64,000 bases of DNA from Candidatus Eiseniibacteriota bacterium (lineage in GTDB: Bacteria; Eisenbacteria; RBG-16-71-46; CAIMUX01). Shown piece after piece: positions 7,770 through 16,315 of this stretch. Where the stretch lies: contig JADJQY010000002.1 in assembly GCA_016712505.1 (NCBI GenBank), positions 186,001-250,000 on the forward strand. Direction: 5' to 3'. Every line of letters starts with the position of its first letter. Within the stretch, counting starts at the first letter, position 1. Both the position numbers and the translations under genes were made by a program. The notes below the pieces were generated by a model that saw nothing but the letters and a program-made list of their open reading frames with translations, was not told where the DNA came from and made no database searches.

Positions 7770-9100
7770 TGCCCAGGGCCGAGGTCGCAAAGATGGACTC
7801 CAAGGCGAAGGTGGACACCAAGACCAGAATGGAGTCCAAGCGCGCCAAGGTCGAGCCGAAGCGCGCGAAGGGGAGCGGAGGCAGAAGCGCGACCGGTTCC
7901 AAGGCCGCGCGCACCGAAACGGTGGCCAAGCCGGCCGCCCAGGTAAACCAAGATCGGGCAACAAGATCGGGCAACAGGGCAAGATCGGGCAACAGGGCCA
8001 GATCGGGCAACAGGGCTGGATCGGAGCACTCGGCCCCAGCCCGCAAACCCGGCCCGGTGAAGCCATCGGCCGCCAGGACCCGAGCGGGCAAGGCGACACC
8101 CGGCAGGTCCGCCGCCGGCCACTCGACGGCCGGTAGGGCCGCACCGGGAAAGGGCGGCACGGGAACCGCGCGCCCAGCACGGGATGCGGCCAAGGCGGCC
8201 CGGGATGCGGCCAAGGCGGCACGGGAGCAGGGCGCGTCGGCCAAGGCCCGGGATACGAGGGCCGCTTCAACGAAAGCCGCTCCGGCGAAGGGCGCTCCGG
8301 CGAAAGCCGCTCCGGCGAAGGGCAGTCCGGCCGGAGGCCGCGCGACCACCGCCAGGACCCCGGTGCACCGCGGCGAGAAGCCCGCGGCGCCGAAGCCAGA
8401 GCCCAAGAGCACGAGCGTGGGGAAGTCTCATCCCGGAGGGGTACGCCGGCCGGAGTCCACCCGTGGAAACTCGCTGGCGTCCGGCACCGCCGCCTCGAAG
8501 GCGACCTCCGGGGCGAAGCCGGCCCGCCCGGCACAGGGTGAGCTTCCGTCGGCCCAGCCGCGTCAGGACCGCTTGCCGCAGACCCATCACGGGCGGGGGG
8601 AGCGCGAGAGCTTCACCCGGGCGTCCGCGGAAGCGCGGGATGACGATTCGCATTTCGGGCGGGACGCGCGGCGGAGTGAGCCGCGAAGGGGAGACCTTAG
8701 ACCACGCGAGGTGAAGGCCCAGCCGCTGAGCAAGAAGGACCTCGAGTTCTTCACCGGGTTGCTGCGTTCAGAGCTGACTCGCCTGGCCACCGACCTGGGA
8801 AAGCTCGAGAACAGCGTCCTGAAGCGCACCCAGCGCGATGCGTCAGGCGATCTTTCCGCCTACTCGATCCACATGGCCGACCTCGGCACCGATGCGATGG
8901 AGCGAGAGAAGGATCTGCACCTGGCCTCAGCCGAAGGGAAACGGGTGGGGGAGATCCTGGAAGCCCTGCGCAAGGTCGAGCGGGGGGTCTTCGGTGAGTG
9001 CGAACGCTGCGGCGGACCGATCGGCCGCAAGCGACTCGAGGCGGTGCCGCATGCGCCCTTCTGTCTCCCCTGCCAGGAGCGGATGGAGCGCCGCTCCTGA
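7769..9100 (+). CDS. TraR/DksA-family zinc-finger protein with long histone-H1-like N-terminus
   Basis: Residues 1 to about 315 are low complexity, rich in Lys, Ala, Arg and Pro (RSGNRA, ARDAAKA and PAKGA-type repeats), resembling histone H1 or HU-type basic tails. The last 130 residues form a TraR/DksA domain: a helical hairpin containing HMADLGTDAMEREKDL and a C4 zinc finger with Cys 411, 414, 432 and 435 (CERC and CLPC). Relatives bind in the RNA polymerase secondary channel or act as stress proteins (YteA-like). The fusion suggests a protein that also binds nucleic acid nonspecifically. The basic tail contains an 18-bp DNA repeat at 7951-8017. It overlaps PNP by one base. Confidence 0.85.
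   Translation: MPRAEVAKMDSKAKVDTKTRMESKRAKVEPKRAKGSGGRSATGSKAARTETVAKPAAQVNQDRATRSGNRARSGNRARSGNRAGSEHSAPARKPGPVKPSAARTRAGKATPGRSAAGHSTAGRAAPGKGGTGTARPARDAAKAARDAAKAAREQGASAKARDTRAASTKAAPAKGAPAKAAPAKGSPAGGRATTARTPVHRGEKPAAPKPEPKSTSVGKSHPGGVRRPESTRGNSLASGTAASKATSGAKPARPAQGELPSAQPRQDRLPQTHHGRGERESFTRASAEARDDDSHFGRDARRSEPRRGDLRPREVKAQPLSKKDLEFFTGLLRSELTRLATDLGKLENSVLKRTQRDASGDLSAYSIHMADLGTDAMEREKDLHLASAEGKRVGEILEALRKVERGVFGECERCGGPIGRKRLEAVPHAPFCLPCQERMERRS
7951..8017. repeat. 18-bp coding tandem repeat in the DksA-type gene
   Basis: AGATCGGGCAAC recurs at 7951, 7964, 7982 and 8000; the last intervals are exactly 18 bp and encode RSGNRA repeats. It resembles in scale the non-coding repeats of the window but keeps the reading frame. 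Confidence 0.8.
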
Positions 9101-9191
9101 CCGCGGTCGCGCTGCGGCCCACCGCCGTGAACCTCCGGCTCACCGTCGTGACACCCTCGTCGCGGACCGACGGCGCGGCACGAGGCCGAGC

Positions 9192-10157
9192 ATGATCGAG
9201 TGGATCATTCCCGAGGAGCTGGCCGGCTCCCGCCTGGACGCCGCGCTCGCGCAGCACCTCAGGCAAACCTCGCGCAGCAAGCTCCAGACCTGGATCAAGG
9301 CCGGTCGGGTCCTTCTCGATGGCACGGCCGAGCGGGCGAGTACGCTGGTGGCGCCCGGGCAGCGGGTCACGATCGACCCGCCGGAGGCGCCGGCACCGCG
9401 GCTCGAGGCCCTCGACATTCCGCTGAGCGTCGTCTACGAGGACGACGACCTGCTGGTCATCGACAAACCTGCCGGACTGCAGGTGCATCCCGGCGCAGGG
9501 GAACCGCGCCCGACCCTGGCCCACGCGCTGGTGGCGCGGTATCCCAACTGGGCTGCGCCCGGGTCACCGGAGCGGCCCGGCCTGGTCCACCGTCTCGATC
9601 GGGACACCAGCGGACTGATGGTCATCGCCCGTCGTGAGCCTGCCTTCCAGGACCTGGTTCGACAGATCCAGCGCCGCGAGACCACCCGCCGGTACGTCGC
9701 GCTGGCCTGGGGGACGATCCGCGAGCCGTCCGGGTCGATCGACGCGCCGATCGCGCGCGATCCGGGGAATCGGCGAAAGATGACCGTTTCGGAGAAGGGT
9801 CGCCCGGCGCAGAGCGACTACCGTGTTCTCCACCGGTTCGACTGGCTGACCCTGATCGAGGTCTCGCTCCGGACCGGACGGACCCACCAGATCCGCGTCC
9901 ACCTTGCCCATCTGGGGCACCCGCTGTTCGGAGATCCGACCTACGGTCGTGCGCGCGTCTGGCTCGACCGCATTCCGCCGGCGCGCCGCGCCGTGCTCAC
10001 CGATCGCCTCCGCCGCTTGAACCGTCAGGCGCTCCATGCGTATCATCTGGCCTGCCGGCACCCTTCGGGCGGCGGGAACCTGCGGTTCGAGAGCCCGGTG
10101 CCCGCCGATCTGGATCAGTTACTGCTCCAGCTGCGCATCGAGGAATCGAGCGGATGA
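9192..10157 (+). CDS. rluD: Ribosomal large-subunit pseudouridine synthase RluD-type
   Basis: The protein has 321 residues. An N-terminal S4 RNA-binding domain (SRLDAALAQHL... to about residue 70) precedes the RluA-family catalytic domain with HRLDRDTSG (133-141), in which Asp136 is the catalytic aspartate. It also has RTGRTHQIRVHLAHLGHPL, the typical RluA/C/D signature. It isomerises uridines in helix 69 of 23S rRNA if a true RluD; RluC-type specificity cannot be excluded. The ATG at 9192 begins the S4 domain. The stop overlaps the STAS gene start by ATGA. Confidence 0.93.
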   Translation: MIEWIIPEELAGSRLDAALAQHLRQTSRSKLQTWIKAGRVLLDGTAERASTLVAPGQRVTIDPPEAPAPRLEALDIPLSVVYEDDDLLVIDKPAGLQVHPGAGEPRPTLAHALVARYPNWAAPGSPERPGLVHRLDRDTSGLMVIARREPAFQDLVRQIQRRETTRRYVALAWGTIREPSGSIDAPIARDPGNRRKMTVSEKGRPAQSDYRVLHRFDWLTLIEVSLRTGRTHQIRVHLAHLGHPLFGDPTYGRARVWLDRIPPARRAVLTDRLRRLNRQALHAYHLACRHPSGGGNLRFESPVPADLDQLLLQLRIEESSG

Positions 10158-10495
10158 GGATCAAGCAGGACGTACTCGGCAAGGCAGGCGTGATTCGTCT
10201 GTCAGGGCAGCTCATGGGGGGGCCGGATGCAGATCAGGTACGGGAGGCGATCGCCGCGCTCGTTGCCCAGGGGACGGTCCAGATCGTGATCGATCTGAAC
10301 GATGTTTCGTGGGTCAACTCGACCGGACTCGGCGTCCTGATCTCGAGCCACATCCTGGTTGCCAACCAGGGGGGGGCGCTCAAACTGATGCGGATCTCGA
10401 AGCGCATCGAATCGATTTTCACCGTCACCCGGCTCAACACGGTCTTCCAGGTGTTCGACGACGAGGCCTCCGCGTTGTCGAGCTGCGCGGGCTGA
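10154..10495 (+). CDS. STAS-domain anti-sigma-factor antagonist (SpoIIAA/RsbV-like)
   Basis: This 113-residue single STAS domain has the diagnostic phosphorylation loop VNSTGLG with Ser56 as the acceptor. In the partner-switching mechanism the unphosphorylated form binds the kinase/anti-sigma factor and frees a sigma factor or another target. The RsbW-like kinase encoded 35 bp downstream is the obvious partner. The ATGA overlap with rluD couples its translation. No sigma factor is encoded nearby, so the output is unknown. Confidence 0.93.
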   Translation: MRIKQDVLGKAGVIRLSGQLMGGPDADQVREAIAALVAQGTVQIVIDLNDVSWVNSTGLGVLISSHILVANQGGALKLMRISKRIESIFTVTRLNTVFQVFDDEASALSSCAG

Positions 10496-10529
10496 TCATG
10501 CCGGCGGGACCGAGCCCAGGTCGTTTACC

Positions 10530-11039
10530 ATGTCGCGGAGCCACCCAACCAACCCTCCGGAATCGAATCGGATGATTATTCCCCCGGTGGATCCTTCGCG
10601 AGAGATCCTCTTCACCATCCCGAGTCGGCTCGAGATGCTCGCCGTCCTGGATCAGTTGGTCCAGGCGCTGGTCCATCAGGCCGACTTCGACGAGGACAGC
10701 GTCAACGCCATCGCCACCTCGATCATCGAGGCGGGGACCAATGCCATCCAGCATGGTCATGACGAGAAGGCCGAACTGCCGGTCCATTTCCGCTTCCGTG
10801 TCGATGCCCAGACGTTCGAGGCCTGGGTCGAGGACCAGGGACCCGGTTTCGATCTCTCGACCGTGCTGAGTACCGATCCAACCGGACCCGAGGGGTTGCT
10901 CAACAGCCGCGGCCGGGGGATCTACATCATGCGCGTGATGATGGACGAGGTGGAGTTCGACATCCAGAGCGGGAGCGGTGTGGTGGTCCACTTGCTCAAG
11001 CGCCGCCACACGAACGGCGACGCCGCCCCGGGCGCGTGA
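10530..11039 (+). CDS. RsbW/SpoIIAB-like serine kinase (HATPase)
   Basis: The 169-residue protein has a GHKL ATPase fold: N box EAGTNAIQHGH, G1 EDQGPGF and G2 GRGIYIM. It should bind ATP, phosphorylate the STAS protein encoded immediately upstream and hold a target (classically a sigma factor) when the antagonist is phosphorylated. The start is uncertain: ATG 10530 and ATG 10572 both have weak ribosome sites, and the conserved domain begins after the second. Confidence 0.9.
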   Translation: MSRSHPTNPPESNRMIIPPVDPSREILFTIPSRLEMLAVLDQLVQALVHQADFDEDSVNAIATSIIEAGTNAIQHGHDEKAELPVHFRFRVDAQTFEAWVEDQGPGFDLSTVLSTDPTGPEGLLNSRGRGIYIMRVMMDEVEFDIQSGSGVVVHLLKRRHTNGDAAPGA

Positions 11040-11092
11040 CCCCCGCGCGGGGCTGATCCCGGGTCACCACGATCCCGGGGAGTGTCTCAAGC

Positions 11093-11569
11093 GTGATTTT
11101 GGCGATCGACTTCGGCACCCGCCGCTGCGGTTTCGCGCGCAGCGATCCGGCGCGCAGCTTTGCCGTCACCCTCGCGCCGCTCGTCGGCCCGCGGGATGGA
11201 TTTCTCTTCTCCAGTCGGGGGGCGCACCCGCTCTTGACCGAGCGCCTCCGCCGTCTGATCGCCGACGAGAGCCCGGAACTCCTGGTCATCGGCAATCCAC
11301 GTCACGCCGACGGGTCAGAGAGCGACACCAGCCGGCGGGTCCGCCGTTTTGGTGACTGGGTTGCCCGCACCTTCAAGCTGCCGGTGGCCTACTGGGACGA
11401 GCATGGCTCCACGCGGGACGCTGCGGCGGAACTGGCTGACGCCGGGTGGAGTCCGGGCGCGCGCTTGCGCCGTTCCGCGGCGGGGATCGAGGACTCCGTT
11501 GCCGCGCGGCTGATTCTGCAGAGCTACCTCGACGCGCACCCGGCCGCCCCGACCGAGGGGGAAGCCTAG
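11093..11569 (+). CDS. ruvX: RuvX/YqgF-family Holliday-junction resolvase-like protein
   Basis: The 158-residue RNase H-like fold protein starts at GTG 11093. The family's acidic sites are visible: IDFGT (Asp6), IGNPRHADG, WDEHGST and IEDSVAA. YqgF acts in 16S rRNA 5'-end processing in E. coli and as a junction resolvase in some bacteria. An insertion after DPARSFAVTL makes it slightly longer than E. coli YqgF (138 residues). It lies two bases upstream of mltG, the same order found in many genomes. Confidence 0.9.
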   Translation: MILAIDFGTRRCGFARSDPARSFAVTLAPLVGPRDGFLFSSRGAHPLLTERLRRLIADESPELLVIGNPRHADGSESDTSRRVRRFGDWVARTFKLPVAYWDEHGSTRDAAAELADAGWSPGARLRRSAAGIEDSVAARLILQSYLDAHPAAPTEGEA

Positions 11570-11571
11570 CG

Positions 11572-12642
11572 ATGCGGCGGCGTTTCCTCCTCGGGCTCGG
11601 GGCGCTGGTCGGTCTGGTCTTGTTCGCGGCGTCGGGGTTTCTCCTCTGGCGCGAGTCGGAGCTGGGTCGTCCGGTGCCCGAGCCGCGGAGCGCGGAGGAT
11701 CGATACCTCTCGATCGCGAAGGGGGACTCGTTTGCCGCTGTGGCGCGGCGCCTGCGCGCGCAACGGTGGGTCGGCTCCGCGCTGCTGCTGCGCTGGGAAG
11801 CCCGTCGCTCTGGTTGGGATCGGCGCATCTTTCCCGGATACTACCGCTGGCAGCGCGGCGAAACGGTGCGCGATCTCCTCGCCCGCCTGGCGCGGGGAGA
11901 GATCGATGAGGCCAAGGTGACCATCCCGGAAGGGTGGCGGGCGGAGCGCATCCTCCGCGTGCTGGCCGACTCCGCCGGAGTGCCGCTCGACGCACTCACC
12001 CGCCTCGCGTCCGACTCCGCCTGGCTCGCCCGTCACGACGTGCCCGGACCGGGGATCGAAGGATACCTGCTGCCGGACACCTACCGCATTCCGCGCGGTG
12101 ACGAGCCTGAGGCGCTGCTCCTGCGCATGATCACACCGGGACAGGAGTATTTCCGTGACTCCCTCGCGGTGGCAGCGCAGCGCGCCAACCTGAGCGCGCG
12201 CGAGATCTGGACCCTCGCCTCGATCGTGGAGATGGAGGCCGCCCGCGCCGAGGAGAGACCCCAGATCGCCGCCGTTTTCCGGAATCGGCTGCGTCTTGGA
12301 ATGCGCCTGGAATCGGATCCGACCGTGCTCTACGCCCTCGGTCGACCACCCGGGCGGGTGCTCTATGCCGATCTCGAGGTCGTCTCGCCCTACAACACGT
12401 ATCGCAACGTGGGGTTGCCTCCGGGGCCGATCTGCTGTCCAGGCAAGGCGAGTCTCCGGGCCGTTCTCCACCCCGCGCCCGGGCTCGAGGCTCTGTTCTT
12501 TGTGGCCCGGGGCGACGGCAGCCATGTATTCTCGGCCACATTCGCCCAGCATCGGAGCGCGATCCGTGCGATCCGCGACCGGCAGCGGCGGGATCGTGCC
12601 ACTCCGGAGGGGACGCGGGTCGCGAAGCCCTCGGAACCGTAG
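11572..12642 (+). CDS. mltG: Endolytic murein transglycosylase MltG
   Basis: The protein has 356 residues, with one N-terminal membrane helix (about 5-27), a LysM-like part and the YceG catalytic domain. Catalytic Glu220 lies in ASIVEMEA (Glu218 in E. coli), and the conserved substrate-groove stretch YNTYRNVGLPPGPI is intact. MltG cuts nascent glycan strands at the inner membrane and sets glycan length. The gene starts two bases after ruvX and ends the block that began at PNP. An array of 17-bp repeats follows its stop. Confidence 0.94.
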   Translation: MRRRFLLGLGALVGLVLFAASGFLLWRESELGRPVPEPRSAEDRYLSIAKGDSFAAVARRLRAQRWVGSALLLRWEARRSGWDRRIFPGYYRWQRGETVRDLLARLARGEIDEAKVTIPEGWRAERILRVLADSAGVPLDALTRLASDSAWLARHDVPGPGIEGYLLPDTYRIPRGDEPEALLLRMITPGQEYFRDSLAVAAQRANLSAREIWTLASIVEMEAARAEERPQIAAVFRNRLRLGMRLESDPTVLYALGRPPGRVLYADLEVVSPYNTYRNVGLPPGPICCPGKASLRAVLHPAPGLEALFFVARGDGSHVFSATFAQHRSAIRAIRDRQRRDRATPEGTRVAKPSEP

Positions 12643-12654
12643 GCCACGCGCAGA

Positions 12655-12756
12655 GTACTTTCCGGGAAGGGGTACTTTCCGGGGAGGGGTACTTTCCGCG
12701 GAGGGGTACTTTCCGCAGAGGAGTAGTTCCGGCGGAGTGGTCTCTCCGGCGGAAGC
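12655..12756. repeat. 17-bp tandem repeat, 6 copies
   Basis: Units start every 17 bp at 12655, 12672, 12689, 12706, 12723 and 12740. The core is GTACTTTCCGGGGAGGG, and it degenerates toward the 3' end. The array begins 13 bp after the mltG stop and ends 110 bp before the next start codon. The 17-bp period argues against coding. Confidence 0.88.
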
Positions 12757-12865
12757 GGACATCCCGCGGCAGGCAGTCTCCAGCACATGCGCACGTCGGG
12801 GAACGGTCGAGGCAGAAGTCGCTGGTGATCCGGGCTGCGCGCCCGCGAGGGAAGGAAAGATACTC

Positions 12866-13767
12866 GTGAAGTTCAAGAGTGTGCTGGTGTTTGCCTGCGT
12901 GGTGGCGCTTTTCGTCGGTTGGCTGGCCAGGCCGGCGACGGTACGCGCCGCCAATGGGGCCGGAGTGGTTCTCCTCCATGTGGAGGCGGGAATCTCTCCC
13001 GACACGCCCCCGAAGCGATCTGTGATGCCCCGGCCCTCTCCTCGATCGAAGGCGTGCTGACCCGGCTGCCGGCCGACGGCCGCCGCGCGGTCGTCTTCGC
13101 CTACGCGGCCTTTGCGCCCGACACCGTGGTCGATCTCCGTGCGGTCACCTTCGGGATCCGCCACACGGCCAACGTGAAGATCCACGCCAGCGGAATCTGC
13201 AACGGCGGAGCGCTCTCGATCCCCACCCCAGGTTGGCCCGGCTCGGGCTCCGGAATCTCCTACATGTTCGATCCCGCGGATCAACGCCCGCTCGTTCCGC
13301 TCTACTGGTTCGTCGTGGCCTGCAAGGGGCCGGGGTACTTCGAGATCACCCCCAACCCAAATCGGCACATGGGGGGGAACTTCGCCAACAGCGCCACTCC
13401 CGCGCTGCTCCAACCGATCAGCCTTTACGGCGCGATCGGCTTCGATCTCGAAGGATTCGCCCCGATCCCCGGGACTCCCGCGCCACGCGGGGCCTGCTGC
13501 CTCGGGGAGCGGACCTGCATCACCTACACGAAGGAAGAGTGCCTCTACTACTACGGCGACTGGCTCGGCAGCGCATCGGACTGCGAGCGCGATGCCCCGT
13601 GTCTGCCGGAGGCCGATCGAGGCGCCTGCTGCCTGGCCAGCGGCTGTCAGTTCCTCACCCAGCGCGACTGCACCCGGGCGGAAGGCCGCTACCTGGGCGA
13701 CAAGCTCGCCTGCGAACCGGGCCGTTGTGACGGCGGGTCCGGATCGACGATGCCGGAATCCCGCTAG
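12866..13767 (+). pseudogene. Exported Cys-repeat protein, frameshifted (paralog 1)
   Basis: GTG 12866 opens a signal peptide (VKFKSVLVFACVVALFVGWL) and about 30 residues. At a C5 run (13007-13011) the coding sense moves to the -1 frame and continues to a stop at 13767. One added C restores a 300-residue protein. The middle resembles the proteins at 16316 and 17797 (AVVFAYAAFAP, AVTFGIRH). The C-terminus has two Cys-rich units, each beginning GACCL and spaced Cys-x(6-7)-Cys, ending in a paired Cys. This organisation suggests disulfide-bonded extracellular repeats; no function is known. The stop overlaps the larE GTG by one base. Confidence 0.65.
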
Positions 13768-14642
13768 TGGTCACCCGCCCCGTGCAGACAGCCGCTGACT
13801 CCGGAAGCGCGACCGATCTCGCCGAGGGGCGTTACCGAGCGTTGGTCGCCCACCTCCGCGCCCAGGCACCCCTGGTGGTCGCCTTCTCCGGCGGCGTGGA
13901 CAGCGCATTTCTGCTCGCCGCGGCGGTCGATGCGACCCCCGGACAGGTGAGGGCGATCCTGGGGGTCTCGCCATCGCTCTCTGCGGAGAGCCACGCGATG
14001 GCGCGCGCGGTGGCGGCCCAGATCGGGGTTGCGCTCGAAGAGGTGAGCACTCCGGAAATGGAGAGCGCAGCCTATGTCGCCAACGCCGGCGACCGCTGTT
14101 TTCACTGCAAGAACACGCTCTACTCGGTCATGGGCACGCTCGCCCGGGCCGCGGAGGGGGAGCGAATGCTCGACGGCACCAATGCAGACGACCTGGGCGA
14201 TCATCGCCCCGGCCGTCGGGCGGCCGCACTGCACGGGGTGAAGAGTCCGTTGGCCGAGCTGGGATGGAGCAAAGAGGAGATCCGCGCGCAGAGTCGCCGA
14301 CTCGGACTTCCGACCTGGGATCGCCCGGCGTCCCCGTGTCTCAGCTCCCGCATTCCGGTCGGGATCCCGGTGACGGTGGAAGCGCTCCGGGCGATCGAGG
14401 CGCTGGAGAGCGGCCTCAAGCAGCTCGGGTTTCCCGTCGTGCGGGCCCGGCACCACGGGGGGACGGCCCGTGTGGAGGTCCCGCTGGGCGACCTGGAACG
14501 CCTCGAGGGGCTCCGCGGAAAGGTTGAGCAACTGGCCCGGGACTCAGGTTACGATGGGGTCGCGCTCGACCCGGAGGGATACCGGGTCGGTGGGGCCGGC
14601 CGCGTGGCGCCGGCGGAAGGCCAACGGCGCAAGAAGGAGTGA
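13767..14642 (+). CDS. larE: ATP-dependent sacrificial sulfur transferase LarE
   Basis: The 291-residue N-type ATP pyrophosphatase has PP-loop SGGVDSAFL (41-49), a CFHC pair (Cys111, Cys114) and RPASPCLSSRIP. In the last, Cys191 corresponds to the sacrificial cysteine (Cys176) of Lactobacillus LarE. LarE adenylates and thiolates pyridinium bis-carboxylate mononucleotide to build the nickel-pincer cofactor of lactate racemase-type enzymes. LarB, LarC and LarA are not in the window, so the cofactor route here is unproven. The GTG start shares a G with the preceding TAG. Confidence 0.9.
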   Translation: MVTRPVQTAADSGSATDLAEGRYRALVAHLRAQAPLVVAFSGGVDSAFLLAAAVDATPGQVRAILGVSPSLSAESHAMARAVAAQIGVALEEVSTPEMESAAYVANAGDRCFHCKNTLYSVMGTLARAAEGERMLDGTNADDLGDHRPGRRAAALHGVKSPLAELGWSKEEIRAQSRRLGLPTWDRPASPCLSSRIPVGIPVTVEALRAIEALESGLKQLGFPVVRARHHGGTARVEVPLGDLERLEGLRGKVEQLARDSGYDGVALDPEGYRVGGAGRVAPAEGQRRKKE

Positions 14643-14645
14643 TCG

Positions 14646-14924
14646 ATGGCGAAAGTCGATTCGAAAGGGACGACGCGGCGCGCCCGCGGACCGAAGGGCC
14701 AGGACCTGGATGACCTCCAGAGCCTCGACTTCGGTCGCAAGAACTGGACCTTGCTGGGGGCGGGCCTCGCTGCGATCGTTCTTGGCTTTGTCCTGCTCAA
14801 GACGGGCGACATCACCCTTGCGCCGATCCTGCTCGTCGCAGGATATCTGGTTCTGATCCCCTGGGCCCTGGTCGCCCGGCCGAAGGCCGACGCAGCCCCT
14901 GGCGAGGACGGGATCATCCGGTAG
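14646..14924 (+). CDS. DUF3098-type small membrane protein
   Basis: The 92-residue protein has a charged N-terminus and two hydrophobic helices (about 34-51 and 56-76) separated by LKTGDITL. This is the pattern of DUF3098 proteins common in the FCB group. Function is unknown. It begins three bases after larE, so it is probably co-transcribed. Confidence 0.7.
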   Translation: MAKVDSKGTTRRARGPKGQDLDDLQSLDFGRKNWTLLGAGLAAIVLGFVLLKTGDITLAPILLVAGYLVLIPWALVARPKADAAPGEDGIIR

Positions 14925-14992
14925 CGCGCTGATTGTGAGAAATCTGTCTCAGTAATGGTTCACTACCCCAGGATTCCCGGGGGCCGACGACG

Positions 14993-15066
14993 GGGCGAAT
15001 AGCTCAGCTGGTTAGAGCACCTGCCTTACAAGCAGGGGGTCACTGGTTCAAATCCTGTTTCGCCCA
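14993..15066 (+). tRNA. tRNA-Val (anticodon TAC)
   Basis: The 74-nt cloverleaf has acceptor GGGCGAA/TTCGCCC, D arm GCTC..GAGC, a perfect anticodon stem CCTGC/GCAGG and loop CTTACAA (anticodon TAC). The T arm is ACTGG-TTCAAAT-CCTGT. The T stem has a T-T mismatch in the middle position. CCA is not encoded (ACCTCC follows). Confidence 0.95.
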
Positions 15067-15138
15067 CCTCCTCCCGCCCAGATTCCGGCCGCTCGGCCGC
15101 CTTCCCTCCGAGGTGGCGCAGATCATTCCGCCTTAACG

Positions 15139-15179
15139 AAAAAAGCGAGTTGACCATAGAAATTCGCCGCTGGTAGACT
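15139..15179 (+). promoter_or_regulatory. Sigma-70 type promoter with A-tract for the dockerin-like gene
   Basis: An A6 tract (15139-15144), TTGACC (15150-15155), an 18-bp spacer and TAGACT (15174-15179) form the best promoter of the window. The leader to ATG 15479 would be about 290 nt. It includes several short inverted repeats (AAGCC/GGGCTT near 15190, GGTGG/CCACC near 15215) and the 18-bp repeat at 15390. This accounts for the gap after tRNA-Val; no known riboswitch class is recognised. Confidence 0.6.
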
Positions 15180-15389
15180 TCTATCCGTGCAAGCCAGACG
15201 TGGGCTTGTCGGGGTGGCCGGAATCCGTCCACCTCCGGCGGCTGACCACGGGGTCGATCGCGTGAAACGTAGGAAATCCTCGCGTTAGGCAGAACCGGGT
15301 CGGACGGAGCCAGTGAGTTGCGGGGGGCCGGTGACGGACCCTGGCAAGGCGAAGTTCTGGCGACGGCTAACCGGCGATTTGGCAGTGCA

Positions 15390-15443
15390 GGCAACTTGGT
15401 CCAATCAGGCAACTTGGTCCAATCAGGCAACTTGGTCCAATCA
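15390..15443. repeat. 18-bp tandem repeat, 3 exact copies, in a 5' leader
   Basis: GGCAACTTGGTCCAATCA occurs at 15390, 15408 and 15426 without change. The array ends 36 nt before the ATG at 15479 and 22 nt before its Shine-Dalgarno. Confidence 0.93.
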
Positions 15444-15478
15444 TCTGCAGGAAAAACTGCATCTGGGAGGTCTGTTTG

Positions 15479-16054
15479 ATGAAGAAGGTACTTTCCGCGG
15501 CTTTCGCGCTTGCCCTGTGCAGCTCGATGGCGATGGCGGACGTTCCCGATCCGGCGCAGTGCTCCGTCACTCCGTCGGACGCGCTGAATGGCGTGATCGT
15601 CTGTCCGAATGTCCCGTCGGCTCTCACCGAGTCGATCAACACCATCACGGTGAAGAACTCGTCCGGCGCCCCGATCGCGAACGCGTCGCCCGTCGTTCTT
15701 CTCACCGCGTCGAACCCTGCCTGCCCGGCGGCCGTGCTTACCGGCACGACCAATGCCTCGGGCGTCGTCACCATCACGATCGCTGCTTCCGGTTGCGCCG
15801 ATGGCGTCCCGAGCGCGTGCGTGGTCAAGGCGAACGGCGTGACCATTCGTAGCTTCGTCAACGCCAAGGGCCCGGACTACGACGGCGCGGGCGGCAACGG
15901 CCTGGTGAACCTGTCGGACCTGATCGCCTTCGCGAACGAGTTCAACGGGATCAACGTCCCCGGCTGCCACGACTACACGAACGACAATCTGACCAACCTG
16001 TCGGACCTGATTCCGTTCGGCGCGGCCTTCTCGACCGCGAAGCACTGTCCGTGA
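15479..16054 (+). CDS. Exported protein with dockerin-like C-terminal repeats
   Basis: The ATG at 15479 has GGGAGG eight bases upstream. The 191-residue product has a signal peptide (MKKVLSAAFALALCSSMAMA) and a short Ig-like/Big-type region (NTITVKNSSGAPIANASP, then NASGVVTITI). It ends with two calcium-loop repeats of dockerin type: DYDGAGGNGLVNLSDLIAF and DYTNDNLTNLSDLIPF. Dockerin-like tails usually mediate protein-protein attachment on the cell surface. No cohesin is recognised in the window. Confidence 0.75.
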   Translation: MKKVLSAAFALALCSSMAMADVPDPAQCSVTPSDALNGVIVCPNVPSALTESINTITVKNSSGAPIANASPVVLLTASNPACPAAVLTGTTNASGVVTITIAASGCADGVPSACVVKANGVTIRSFVNAKGPDYDGAGGNGLVNLSDLIAFANEFNGINVPGCHDYTNDNLTNLSDLIPFGAAFSTAKHCP

Positions 16055-16315
16055 TCAATTAGGGTCCGCGATCTCGCTCTCCGTGAGCTAGACTGGACGG
16101 ACCGGCCTGATGTCCCTTCCGCGTTCGCAGACCGGGCCGAATTCGAAAGAAAACGGGGCGGGATCGGATAGCGGAACAACCTCCGAACTGGAGATCCTCA
16201 AAAGGGTGGTGGAAGGGTGGCTCGGGAAGTGCTTCCGGGTGGGAGCAGCGGTTCCCGGGGTAACTGTTCAAACGCATCGATGCCTGACAGAAACCTGTTA
16301 AGGAGGTTCGAGACA

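Noticed and set aside
15150..15478. Known riboswitch upstream of the dockerin-like gene
   Set aside because: Short inverted repeats are present, but no cobalamin, TPP, SAM or c-di-GMP consensus could be placed.
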